From CAYMCQ01 sp964389025 (GTDB lineage: Bacteria > Verrucomicrobiota > Verrucomicrobiia > Limisphaerales > CAYMCQ01), in the NCBI GenBank assembly GCA_964389025.1, contig CAYMCQ010000030.1, positions 1 to 41,441 on the forward strand: a DNA stretch of 41,441 nucleotides. Direction: 5' to 3'. This document shows positions 29,621 through 37,516 of this stretch, piece after piece (the stretch's first letter is position 1; every line of letters starts with the position of its first letter). The notes below the pieces were generated by a model, which worked only from the letters and a program-made list of their open reading frames with translations, ran no database searches and was not told the origin of the DNA. The translations under genes and the position numbers were made by a program.

Positions 29621-32115
29621 CAGTGATTGAACAAAAATTCCCTGCTGCTCAACACGGCCCAATAAACGTCTTCGATTGTCGCGCGCCGCTCGGATTCCGG
29701 CGCTGCGTTGAGCGCCCTCAAAATTTTTTCCTTCTCAGCCGCAGTCGGAAATCGCGACAGCGCACCCAAATAAACGTCCTCAACAATTTTTTCATCCGGC
29801 GTTTTGTCCGCGAACAACTTCGCGATGCGGCTGTCCTTCGCCTCAAGTTTTTTGTTGATCGTATCGCCGTTCACGATGTGGAGAACTTGCGTGATGCTCG
29901 GATCGGCGCTGCGTTCACATTCGCAGGTTTTGCCGCGCTCCGGCGTTCCGAACGCCTTCAGGAAATACGAATCCGTCTGCGTGTCGGGAAGCTGCAGCGC
30001 GCGGAAGCCGAGCGGATACGCCTCGCCAAGTCCGGCGTTGGCGTTGCGGCGGTCGCGGCGGAATTCCGTCGGCACGCCCGTGAGTTGCGCGATGGCGTCG
30101 TGCATCACTTCGGCCATGAGGCGCTTCGGGTAATAACGCGAATAAAACCGCGTCTCCGTTGAGTTTTCTTGCAATGCCACGCTGCTGCGCTGATAGGTTT
30201 CGGATTGAAGAATCGTTCGCATCAAGGCTTTCAAATCAAATTTCTGGTCGGCCAGATGTTTCGCGAGCGCGGACAAAAGTTTTTCGTTGCTCGATGGATT
30301 TGTGACGCGCAAATCATCCACGGCTTCGATCAAACCAACGCCCATGAAGTTCGCCCAGACGCGGTTCGCAATCGCGCGGCTGAAATACGGATTGTCGCGC
30401 GAGACGAGCCAGTCCGCGAGCGGCGCGCGGCGGTCTTCCGGAGAATCGAGCGGCAAAGATTTTCCGTCGAGCGGCGCGGGTGGCTGCGGTTTTCCGCGCA
30501 GGGGCTGGATTAAATCGCCTTTGTCGGAAACAAAAACGATGTTTTCGCCCTCGGTGTTTCCAGCTTTCATGCGGACGCGCGCGAAGAGGTTCGCCATCTG
30601 GTAATACTGGTCGTTCGTCCATTTCTCCATCGGATGGTTATGGCACCTGGCGCAGTTGACGGACATGCCGAGGAACGCCTGCGTTGTCGTTTCGGCCATC
30701 GCGCGCGGGTCATCGTGCAGCACGTAAAAATTTCCCGCGCCGTTTTCCATCGTGCTGCCTTGCGCCGTCACAAGTTCGCGGACAAATTTGTCCCACGGCG
30801 TGTTGGCGGCGACGTTCCGGCGAACCCAATTGTAGTAAGCCCACATCGCCTCGGGCTTGAGTTGCTTGCTGCCGACCAGAAGCAAATCGCTCCACTTGTA
30901 AGCCCAATAATCCACAAACGACTCGCGCTTCAGCAAATCTTCGATGAGCCTGTCGCGCTTCTTTGTGGATTTGTCGGCGAGAAACGCGCGGACTTCTTCG
31001 GCGCCCGGCAACACGCCCGTCGTGTCCAGAAATGCGCGGCGGATAAATTCTGAATCGTTGCAGCGCGGCGATGGCGGCAAATTCAAGCTCTGCAATTTTT
31101 CCAACGCGAGGTCATCAATGAAATTTCGCCGCCTGGCTTTCGAAAAAACTCCGTTCGAAATTTTGTTTGTGAATGGAACGCTGATGGTCGCAATTCCGAT
31201 TTTGCTGAGATACCACGCCGTGATTGCGCCTTCGCCAAAACCCACGACTTTCGCCTCGCCGCGTTCGCCAATCTGGCAGACGGATTCGTTTGCGGAAGTG
31301 TATTTCGCCCAGCGCGTCACGTCTTCGGTGTGGCCGTCGGTGAACGTGGCGCGAACGGAAAGTTGTTGCGCCGCGTCCGGCTTCAACACAACGCGCTCCG
31401 GCAAAATCTCGATGCGAACGATGCGAACGTCGTTAGAATTTGGCGCGGGCGCTCCAGCCGCGATCCATTCGGAAAGCATCCGATAATCCGGCGAATCAAT
31501 TTCAAATTTCTTTCCGCCTTTGTGCGGCACTGCGCCGGATGGTTTGAGCAACATCAAACTGCGTCCCGGGTCGCTTGGGATGATGCGTCGTCCGACTGCG
31601 CCGCGCGTCAAAGCAATAAAATCTCCCTCGTCATCGTAGCCGCGCAACGAGAGCTTGAAACCGTTCTGTCCGGCAGCCGCGCCGTGGCACGCGCCCGCGC
31701 TGCAACCATTTTTTGCCAGCACGGGCTGGACGTGGTTGCGAAAACTCCACTCGAACGGTTTGCCCATTCCTTCCACCGTGACCTGCGCCGACGCCGTTTG
31801 TTTTCCGCTTCTGACTTGAATCGTCGCTGTGCCGTTTTTCATCGGCACCGCAAGACCGTGTTCAATCTTCACAACAGAGCGATCGCTCGAACTGAAATTG
31901 AGATCATTCGTGAGTTGAGCAACCAATTGATTCTCGCGCAGTTGGCCGACGATGAGAAGCTGGCGGGCTTCTTTGCCGGTAAGCTTAATTTTGTCTGGGA
32001 TGATTGCGATGGAATCTTTTCCTGAAACAGAAAAAACAGCCAGGACGCCAAGACACAAGGAGTAAAATACTTTCTGAAAAACCTTTTTCAAAACGGGCGC
32101 GGGCTTCAAAAGCAT
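29620..32115 (-). CDS. DUF1549/DUF1553 (PSD1-type) cytochrome-like secreted protein
   Basis: The roughly 831-residue protein combines a bacterial Ig-like N-terminal part, a cytochrome-like module with CSAGACHG, the DUF1549 region (FIDDLALEKLQSLNLPPSP, FLDTTGVLPG), a central C-A-R-C-H-N-H-P haem-like motif and the C-terminal DUF1553 region (LADWLVSRDNPYFSRAIANRVW). These are hallmark genes of Planctomycetes and Verrucomicrobia of unproven function, perhaps in redox-linked polymer breakdown. Start ATG 32115; a TTG at 32145 overlaps the DUF1501 stop as TTGA and is a good alternative. The hydrophobic leader (SLCLGVLAVFS) lies in the right arm of another inverted repeat (32038-32143). Confidence 0.87.
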   Translation of the reverse strand: MLLKPAPVLKKVFQKVFYSLCLGVLAVFSVSGKDSIAIIPDKIKLTGKEARQLLIVGQLRENQLVAQLTNDLNFSSSDRSVVKIEHGLAVPMKNGTATIQVRSGKQTASAQVTVEGMGKPFEWSFRNHVQPVLAKNGCSAGACHGAAAGQNGFKLSLRGYDDEGDFIALTRGAVGRRIIPSDPGRSLMLLKPSGAVPHKGGKKFEIDSPDYRMLSEWIAAGAPAPNSNDVRIVRIEILPERVVLKPDAAQQLSVRATFTDGHTEDVTRWAKYTSANESVCQIGERGEAKVVGFGEGAITAWYLSKIGIATISVPFTNKISNGVFSKARRRNFIDDLALEKLQSLNLPPSPRCNDSEFIRRAFLDTTGVLPGAEEVRAFLADKSTKKRDRLIEDLLKRESFVDYWAYKWSDLLLVGSKQLKPEAMWAYYNWVRRNVAANTPWDKFVRELVTAQGSTMENGAGNFYVLHDDPRAMAETTTQAFLGMSVNCARCHNHPMEKWTNDQYYQMANLFARVRMKAGNTEGENIVFVSDKGDLIQPLRGKPQPPAPLDGKSLPLDSPEDRRAPLADWLVSRDNPYFSRAIANRVWANFMGVGLIEAVDDLRVTNPSSNEKLLSALAKHLADQKFDLKALMRTILQSETYQRSSVALQENSTETRFYSRYYPKRLMAEVMHDAIAQLTGVPTEFRRDRRNANAGLGEAYPLGFRALQLPDTQTDSYFLKAFGTPERGKTCECERSADPSITQVLHIVNGDTINKKLEAKDSRIAKLFADKTPDEKIVEDVYLGALSRFPTAAEKEKILRALNAAPESERRATIEDVYWAVLSSREFLFNH

Positions 32116-32143
32116 CTGTAAAACCTTGGCGTCTTGGCGGTTC
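32038..32143. repeat. inverted repeat, family CGCCAAGACGC, at the DUF1549 gene start
   Basis: Arm 32042-32066 (CAGGACGCCAAGACACAAGG AGTAAA type) pairs imperfectly with 32117-32143 (TGTAAAACCTTGGCGTCTTGG CGGTTC type). A half copy is near 7479-7498. On the minus strand the arms would be read as NRQDAKVLQ (if TTG 32145 is the start) and as the hydrophobic SLCLGVLAVFS. Confidence 0.65.
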
Positions 32144-33518
32144 AAAACAATTCGCGAATCGGCTGTGTTCCAAAATCCACAAGCGAGAACGGACGGTTTT
32201 GCGGGCCAGGCAGGTGCGCTTCCAAATCGAGACCGAGCGAATAAAAAATCGTCGCCACAACCTCGCCGGGGTTCACCGGACGTTCCGTTGGATAGCCGCC
32301 GATTTCATCGCTCTTGCCGACGACGCGGCCGCCTTTGACACCGCCGCCTGCAAAAGAAACCGTCCAGCACTGCGGCCAGTGGTCGCGCCCGCCGGCGGGA
32401 TTGATTTTCGGCGTGCGGCCAAATTCCGAAAGGCACGCGACCATCGTGCTGTCGAGCATCCCGCGCTGGAACAAATCTTCGAGCAGCGCGCTGTAGCCCT
32501 GGTCATACATTGGCGCGACAATGTCCTTCATGCCCTCGATGCTCGTGAACGGTTTCGAGCCGTGAATGTCCCAGGAAATTTCGTCGAAGACGGTGATGAA
32601 TGTGTTGATGGTGACGAAGCGAACTCCGGCTTCGACGAGCCGCCGCGCGAGCAAGCAGCACTGGCCGAAGCGCGTCATGCCGTAGCGGTCGCGGTTTTTC
32701 TGCGGTTCTTTGTTGAGGTCGAAAGCCTCGCGCGCTTTCACGCTGGTCATCAGGCGATACGCAGATTGAAAATTTGCGTCCATCAATTGCGCGTTCGGGC
32801 TGGCCTCGAAATTTTTCACCGTTTGATCAACGACTTCACGCAACTGACGTCGGCGCTCGAGCCGCGCTTCGCCGATTTCCGCCAGCGGCAACAGGTCCGG
32901 AACTTTAAAATCTTTCTTCGATGGGTCGGCATTAAGGATGAATGGATCGAATGCTTTGCCGAGAAAACCTGCGTCCTGACCATGAGGCATGTTGCCGCCG
33001 GTCGGCCCCATGGGAATGGGCAAAATGACGTTGGCGGGCAGTTCATTCTTGCGGCCCTTGAGAAATTCCAGCGCGCAACCGGCGTGCGGCGTGTTGATGC
33101 CGCCGGTGAAAAGCCGCCCGGTCTGCATCATTTGATGGCCGGTGTCGTGGACGGCGGCGGCTGTGTGATAAACGCTGCGGACGAGCGAAAACTTGTCTGC
33201 GAGTTTTGCGTGCTGTGGGAAAATTTCGCAAACTTGGATGTCCGGATTGTTGGTCTTGATGGGCTTGAACGGCCCGCGGATTTCACGCGGCGCGTCGGGC
33301 TTCATGTCGAACGTGTCGAGCTGGCTCGGCGCGCCGAGGTTGAAGATCATGATGCAGGCTTTGTCGCTTTTATCATTAGCGATCGCGCCAAGAGATTTCA
33401 GCGCGGAAAATTGCGTGAGGCCGAAGCCAAGCGCGCCAAGCGTGCCGACTTGGAGGAAGTCGCGGCGCGTGACGCCGTCACAAGTCGTGACTGAGCCTTG
33501 TCCGGTAACTTTCAGCAT
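32142..33518 (-). CDS. DUF1501 protein, Tat-exported
   Basis: The 458-residue protein has a twin-arginine signal (T-R18-R19-DFLQVGTLGALGFG) and the DUF1501 domain, related to the alkaline phosphatase/sulfatase fold. Segments include CIMIFNLGAPSQLDTFDMKP, HTAAAVHDTGHQMMQTGR, STMVACLSEFGRTPKIN and GRDHWPQCWTV. DUF1501 genes are nearly always next to DUF1549/DUF1553 genes, as here, where the reading frames meet by 4 nt (TTGA) if the TTG start is used. It is first in the operon and divergent from the M29-like gene (158 nt). Its catalytic activity is not established. Confidence 0.9.
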   Translation of the reverse strand: MLKVTGQGSVTTCDGVTRRDFLQVGTLGALGFGLTQFSALKSLGAIANDKSDKACIMIFNLGAPSQLDTFDMKPDAPREIRGPFKPIKTNNPDIQVCEIFPQHAKLADKFSLVRSVYHTAAAVHDTGHQMMQTGRLFTGGINTPHAGCALEFLKGRKNELPANVILPIPMGPTGGNMPHGQDAGFLGKAFDPFILNADPSKKDFKVPDLLPLAEIGEARLERRRQLREVVDQTVKNFEASPNAQLMDANFQSAYRLMTSVKAREAFDLNKEPQKNRDRYGMTRFGQCCLLARRLVEAGVRFVTINTFITVFDEISWDIHGSKPFTSIEGMKDIVAPMYDQGYSALLEDLFQRGMLDSTMVACLSEFGRTPKINPAGGRDHWPQCWTVSFAGGGVKGGRVVGKSDEIGGYPTERPVNPGEVVATIFYSLGLDLEAHLPGPQNRPFSLVDFGTQPIRELF

Positions 33519-33676
33519 GGCGTGGCGAAATCAAACGTTGGTGGAATCGCCGGTTGAAAAAAATAATCGCGCGCGGATGAAATGTAAAACAATTTATCCA
33601 CGCGAAATGCGGCGCGTCGAATAGTTGGTTGCGAGAAATTCGAAATCGCCCATATTGGAGCCAATCCGTTCAAAAA

Positions 33677-34825
33677 ATGAGAAACGAGACACAACATTTT
33701 CCGCCGTTCAGCCTTGAGCGTTTGCTCAAAACGGTTTTTGCGCCCAAACCCGGCGAGCGCGTCGCCGTCCTCATTGACCTGGCCGAGCCGCGCGGGGTGA
33801 AAGACTTCGCGTTTCTCAAAGACAAATCGCTCGCGATTCAAAAACTTGCGCACGACATTTTTTATCAAGGGTTGAAAAATGGCGAACTGAAAGAATTGAA
33901 TTTGCGCGGCGGAGATTTGTTCGCCTACAAAATCACCGGCGGCAGCAATCTCGATTTGCCCGAAGAAATTTTCGACACGACGGGACGCAAACTTACTTTC
34001 GAGAAAGACCTTTTTCCGAACTACGACATCATCCTGTGCATCTCGACTTTTTCGGCAACCGCGCCGCTCACTGCCGCCGCAAAGAAATTTGGCTTTCGCG
34101 GAGCAACATTACATGGGCTGAATGAAATCATCCTCCGCACCGGCCTCGCAGTGGATTACAACGAAGTCAGCCTCAACGCCGAGAAACTTCGCCTTGCGCT
34201 GACTCGCGCGGATTATTTCGAAGTGGATTTTGAAGTCGCCAGACAGAGGCTCACGCTCAAGTTGCTTTGTGGAAAACAGGAGGCGCAAAAGAGCCATGGC
34301 ATCGTTCGCGGCGACCATCCCGACGTCGCAAATCTTCCCGCCGGTGAAGTTTATTTCGTGCCGACAGGCGCGGCGGGAAAATTTCCGCTGCGTTACGAAG
34401 ATGGCACGATCGGCGTGATGGAAGTCGTCAACGGACGCATCCAGAACGCCACGCTTCTGTCCGGCAAGCAGTCGGTCATTGACGCGCACAATCAAAAACT
34501 CCGGGACGATCCGATGACCGGCGAACTCGGCGAGCTCGGTTTCGGCACGCAGGAGCTTCCGCCCTCTGGCCGGGACATTCAGGACGAAAAAATTCTCGGC
34601 ACAATGCACGTTGCCACTGGCCGCAGCGACCATCTTGGCGGCCATCTCACGCCGGAAAAATTCCGCAACGCCAAAAACGCCACGCACGACGACATCTTGT
34701 TTTCGCCGACGAAAACACCGGAGATAATAATTTCGCAAGTTCGGATGTTCCGTGATGGAGGGATGCAAGTGGTTTTGGAGAACTTTCAACCGGCGAAATA
34801 TTTGCGGGACGCGCTGGTGTCGTGA
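33677..34825 (+). CDS. M29 (aminopeptidase T-like) metallopeptidase-family protein
   Basis: The 382-residue protein resembles the thermophilic aminopeptidase family M29. Family-like segments are LPAGEVYFVPTG, ELGFGTQ, DEKILGTMHVATGRSDHLGG and THDDILFSP, which include the glutamate and histidine positions that bind metal in M29. Sequence similarity looks moderate, so activity might differ. No signal peptide. ATG 33677 is chosen as the first start after the divergent region. Its stop overlaps the start of the methyltransferase gene by 4 nt (GTGA), indicating coupled translation. Confidence 0.72.
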   Translation: MRNETQHFPPFSLERLLKTVFAPKPGERVAVLIDLAEPRGVKDFAFLKDKSLAIQKLAHDIFYQGLKNGELKELNLRGGDLFAYKITGGSNLDLPEEIFDTTGRKLTFEKDLFPNYDIILCISTFSATAPLTAAAKKFGFRGATLHGLNEIILRTGLAVDYNEVSLNAEKLRLALTRADYFEVDFEVARQRLTLKLLCGKQEAQKSHGIVRGDHPDVANLPAGEVYFVPTGAAGKFPLRYEDGTIGVMEVVNGRIQNATLLSGKQSVIDAHNQKLRDDPMTGELGELGFGTQELPPSGRDIQDEKILGTMHVATGRSDHLGGHLTPEKFRNAKNATHDDILFSPTKTPEIIISQVRMFRDGGMQVVLENFQPAKYLRDALVS

Positions 34826-35598
34826 ACGCAAACTTTTACGAAACCGACCGCGCAATCGCGGAATACCTGCTTCTGCATTACGGCGCGCGCGAAGAAATCC
34901 TGCCCTACAGCTTCGGTCCGGTCGACGCACTGGATTTTCCCGTTCGTTGCGTGACGGAGTGCGTGGAGGTAAAACGTCTGCTGCCACAAGCGCGCGCGCT
35001 GGATTTGGGCTGCGCGGTCGGACGCGCGTCATTCGAGCTGGCGAAACTTTGCGGGCAGGTCGTCGGCATTGATTATTCGCAACGCTTCATCGAAACAGCG
35101 CGGCAGCTTCAGCGCGATGGCGAAATTAATTTCCAATTCACCGTCGAAGGCGAGCTGGCTGAATCGGCCCGCGCGCTCGTGCCAAAGGACATTGATCGCA
35201 GCCGCGTTCATTTTCAACAAGGCGACGCGATGAATCTTCCAAGTCTCGGCGGATTCGATGTCGTGTTGCTCGCAAACCTGATTGATCGCATCCAAAACCC
35301 GCGCGCCTGCCTTGAACGAATGGGTGACCTCATCAACAGCGGCGGCCAGCTCATCATCACTTCGCCATACACTTGGTTGGAGGAATTCACTCCTCGAAAA
35401 TACTGGCTCGGCGGATTTGTGCGCGGCGGCAAACCAGCCCGCGCTTTGGACACGTTGAAAGAAATTCTTCGGGCCGACTTCGAATTTGTGGGCAGCAAAG
35501 ACCTGCCGTTCCTTATTCGTGAGCACTCTAGAAAATTTCAGTGGTCTGTCGCCGAAGCAAGCATCTGGATAAAAAAATCCTCAAAGTCTTTGGCCTGA
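34822..35598 (+). CDS. stand-alone putative 4-mercaptohistidine N1-methyltransferase (OvoA C-terminal domain type)
   Basis: The 258-residue protein is a SAM-dependent methyltransferase with motif I at D61-LGCAVGRAS. The N-terminal pattern Y-E-T-D-R-A-I-A-E-Y-L-L-L-H-Y-G and ILPYSFGPVDALDFPVRC matches the C-terminal domain of OvoA, which methylates 4-mercaptohistidine in ovothiol A synthesis. In canonical OvoA this domain is fused to a sulfoxide synthase and a DinB domain; here it stands alone, and no sulfoxide synthase gene is in the window. It starts at GTG 34822, coupled to the M29-like gene. Its substrate could therefore be ovothiol-related or quite different. Confidence 0.8.
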   Translation: MNANFYETDRAIAEYLLLHYGAREEILPYSFGPVDALDFPVRCVTECVEVKRLLPQARALDLGCAVGRASFELAKLCGQVVGIDYSQRFIETARQLQRDGEINFQFTVEGELAESARALVPKDIDRSRVHFQQGDAMNLPSLGGFDVVLLANLIDRIQNPRACLERMGDLINSGGQLIITSPYTWLEEFTPRKYWLGGFVRGGKPARALDTLKEILRADFEFVGSKDLPFLIREHSRKFQWSVAEASIWIKKSSKSLA

Positions 35599-35737
35599 CC
35601 GTGGCATAAAACGGTCTGCGGCGGGGAAAATTGACTTTGCGCGCCGCATCGCTGAAGTTCCTGTGTGACAAGAAAGGAATAGTTTTTGGCAAAAAATGTG
35701 AAGCCGCTGTCCCAACACAACGCCACTGTATTGGCGC

Positions 35738-36025
35738 ATGACAGACAACAATAAACCAAATATGACGACCTTGACCAAAACTCTTCTCGGACTTTCAGCA
35801 GCCGGCTTCGCCGCTGGTTTCACAACGGACTGGCTTTGGGGATTCGCCAAACCGGCAGGCGCGATTTTCCTCGGGCTGTTCCTGATTTCTAAAATGCTCG
35901 AAAAGGAAATCGCGAAGTTTGACGCGGAGGAGACGAAGCGCCTGAGCCTCGCCGATGATGTGAGCGCCGCAATGACCAGGCCGCACGAAGAACATCACGA
36001 GGAACGATTCCGCGCCGCTGCCTGA
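35738..36025 (+). CDS. small membrane protein of unknown function
   Basis: The 95-residue protein is not recognised. It has two probable hydrophobic segments, TLLGLSAAGFAAGFTTDW and FAKPAGAIFLGLFLISKML, then a charged tail ending in HEEHHEERFRAAA. The start at ATG 35738 could be replaced by ATG 35762. It is separated from the methyltransferase gene by 139 nt in which I see no clear promoter. Its stop (36023-36025) abuts the stop of the convergent OYE gene. Confidence 0.6.
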   Translation: MTDNNKPNMTTLTKTLLGLSAAGFAAGFTTDWLWGFAKPAGAIFLGLFLISKMLEKEIAKFDAEETKRLSLADDVSAAMTRPHEEHHEERFRAAA

Positions 36026-37516
36026 TCAGACACCTGCAGACTTTTTTATCTCCTTCAACTTCTGAGATTCCGGCTTGGCGGAGTAATATTTGTCGAGCGG
36101 GTAACAGCCGCTGATCAGGCCATTTCTCGGAGCGGTCGTGCAGTCGCTGAACGTGCGGCAAATTATTTTTTTCTCCAACGCGCCCAGTTGCACCGCGTCG
36201 GTTAGCAAGCCCGGATACGCCAAAGCCATCCGGCCAAGTCCAACCATGTCCGTCCAGCTGTTGCGCACCACGAACTGCGCGACGTGCGGCAAGTATTCCT
36301 GCAAGTAACTGTAAGCGGTGCCGATAAGAATCAAATTTTGAGGCGCTTTCCTTTTGATTTCGCGCACGACGTTGATTTGCCGCGCCACGTCAATCAGCGG
36401 GTCGTGCGCGGGCTGGTAACCGTCGCTCGGCGGATACGCAGCGGGACGCTGGATGTGCGGGTTGTAATAAGGCGAGCCGGCGCTGAGATTCAAAATCTTC
36501 ACGCCAAGCTGCGCGCAAAGTTCGACGAACTGAAACGTCTCGGTCAAATCGTATTCGACAGGATTGTTCTGGTTCACGCCAAACGCGTAGCGATACGGCA
36601 GACAATGCGAAAAATCTTCCGGGATGCCCGGCCCAAGTTTTCCCGGCGTTGAAAGCGCGGGGTCAGGCTTGAACGGGACGAAATCAAATGCGCTCAACCG
36701 CACGCCGATTTCAATTTTGTTTCCGCTTGCTCGAATTCCTGAAATGATTTCGCGCAAGATGCGCGTGCGGTTCTCGAACGAGCCACCATACTTTCCGGGC
36801 CGCGTGAACGCACTCAAGAATTCGTGCAGCAAATAGCCGTGGCAATGTTTTATGTCCGTGAAGTCCGCGCCTGCATCCCACGCAATCTTCGCAGCCTCAA
36901 CGTATTTCTGGATGAGTTGCTCGATTTCGGCGTCGGTCCAAACCTGCGCGTCGCTCGTGACGCCGAATTTTTTGTCGAGAATCGGATGGCGATACGCCAC
37001 GCGCGGCTCCATGCGTTTCTTGTCATTTGGTTTACAGAAACGGCCCGAGTGCGTGAGTTGAAAACCGATCACCAGGTCGTCCGTCGTGCCGTAGCGCTCG
37101 CGGTGCGCTCGCTTCAGAATCTCCACCAACTCCGCCAAATCTCTTTTGTTTTGCTCGACGATGATGAGTTGGTTTGGGTTCGCGCGGCCATCGGGGCGAA
37201 CAGCCATCGCTTCGCCGCCGTAAATGAGTTTCGCGCCGCTCTCGCCAAAGCGCTGCCAGCGCCGGCGAACTTCCTCCGTCGCGCCACCTGTCGTCGTGCC
37301 GTCCCAGCCTTCCATCGGATGGATCGCGATGCGGTTGCCGATTTTTTTTCCGTTGATCGCAACATTTTGAATCGGCTGCGCCAGTGGTGATGCCGAGCTT
37401 GCAACAATTTGATCTTCGCACTGCAACTCGATTCCCAGCGACGCGACGTGCCTGCGAAAATCTCCCACCGTTTTGAGCGTCGGGACGCGAGTGAGTTTGA
37501 AGGGAGCGGAACTCAT
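36026..37516 (-). CDS. NADH:flavin oxidoreductase / Old Yellow Enzyme family
   Basis: The 496-residue protein has the FMN-binding TIM barrel of the OYE family: KIGNRIAIHPMEGWDGTTTG, LIYGGEAMAV, VIGFQLTHSGRF, the H-C-H-G-Y-L-L-H-E-F-L substrate segment, RPGKYGGSFENRTR and late FMN-phosphate region LILIGTAYSYLQEYLP. No C-terminal FAD/NAD domain is attached, so it lacks the 2,4-dienoyl-CoA reductase half. It is longer than classic OYE at the N-terminus. Its start overlaps the stop of the preceding unknown gene by 4 nt (ATGA), in the GH88 operon, which suggests a role in carbohydrate or aromatic side-chain catabolism. Confidence 0.87.
   Translation of the reverse strand: MSSAPFKLTRVPTLKTVGDFRRHVASLGIELQCEDQIVASSASPLAQPIQNVAINGKKIGNRIAIHPMEGWDGTTTGGATEEVRRRWQRFGESGAKLIYGGEAMAVRPDGRANPNQLIIVEQNKRDLAELVEILKRAHRERYGTTDDLVIGFQLTHSGRFCKPNDKKRMEPRVAYRHPILDKKFGVTSDAQVWTDAEIEQLIQKYVEAAKIAWDAGADFTDIKHCHGYLLHEFLSAFTRPGKYGGSFENRTRILREIISGIRASGNKIEIGVRLSAFDFVPFKPDPALSTPGKLGPGIPEDFSHCLPYRYAFGVNQNNPVEYDLTETFQFVELCAQLGVKILNLSAGSPYYNPHIQRPAAYPPSDGYQPAHDPLIDVARQINVVREIKRKAPQNLILIGTAYSYLQEYLPHVAQFVVRNSWTDMVGLGRMALAYPGLLTDAVQLGALEKKIICRTFSDCTTAPRNGLISGCYPLDKYYSAKPESQKLKEIKKSAGV

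Noticed and set aside
32004..33494. 496-codon plus-strand open frame opposite DUF1501
   Set aside because: Translation is compositionally odd and matches no family; the opposite strand has a clear DUF1501 gene with Tat signal.
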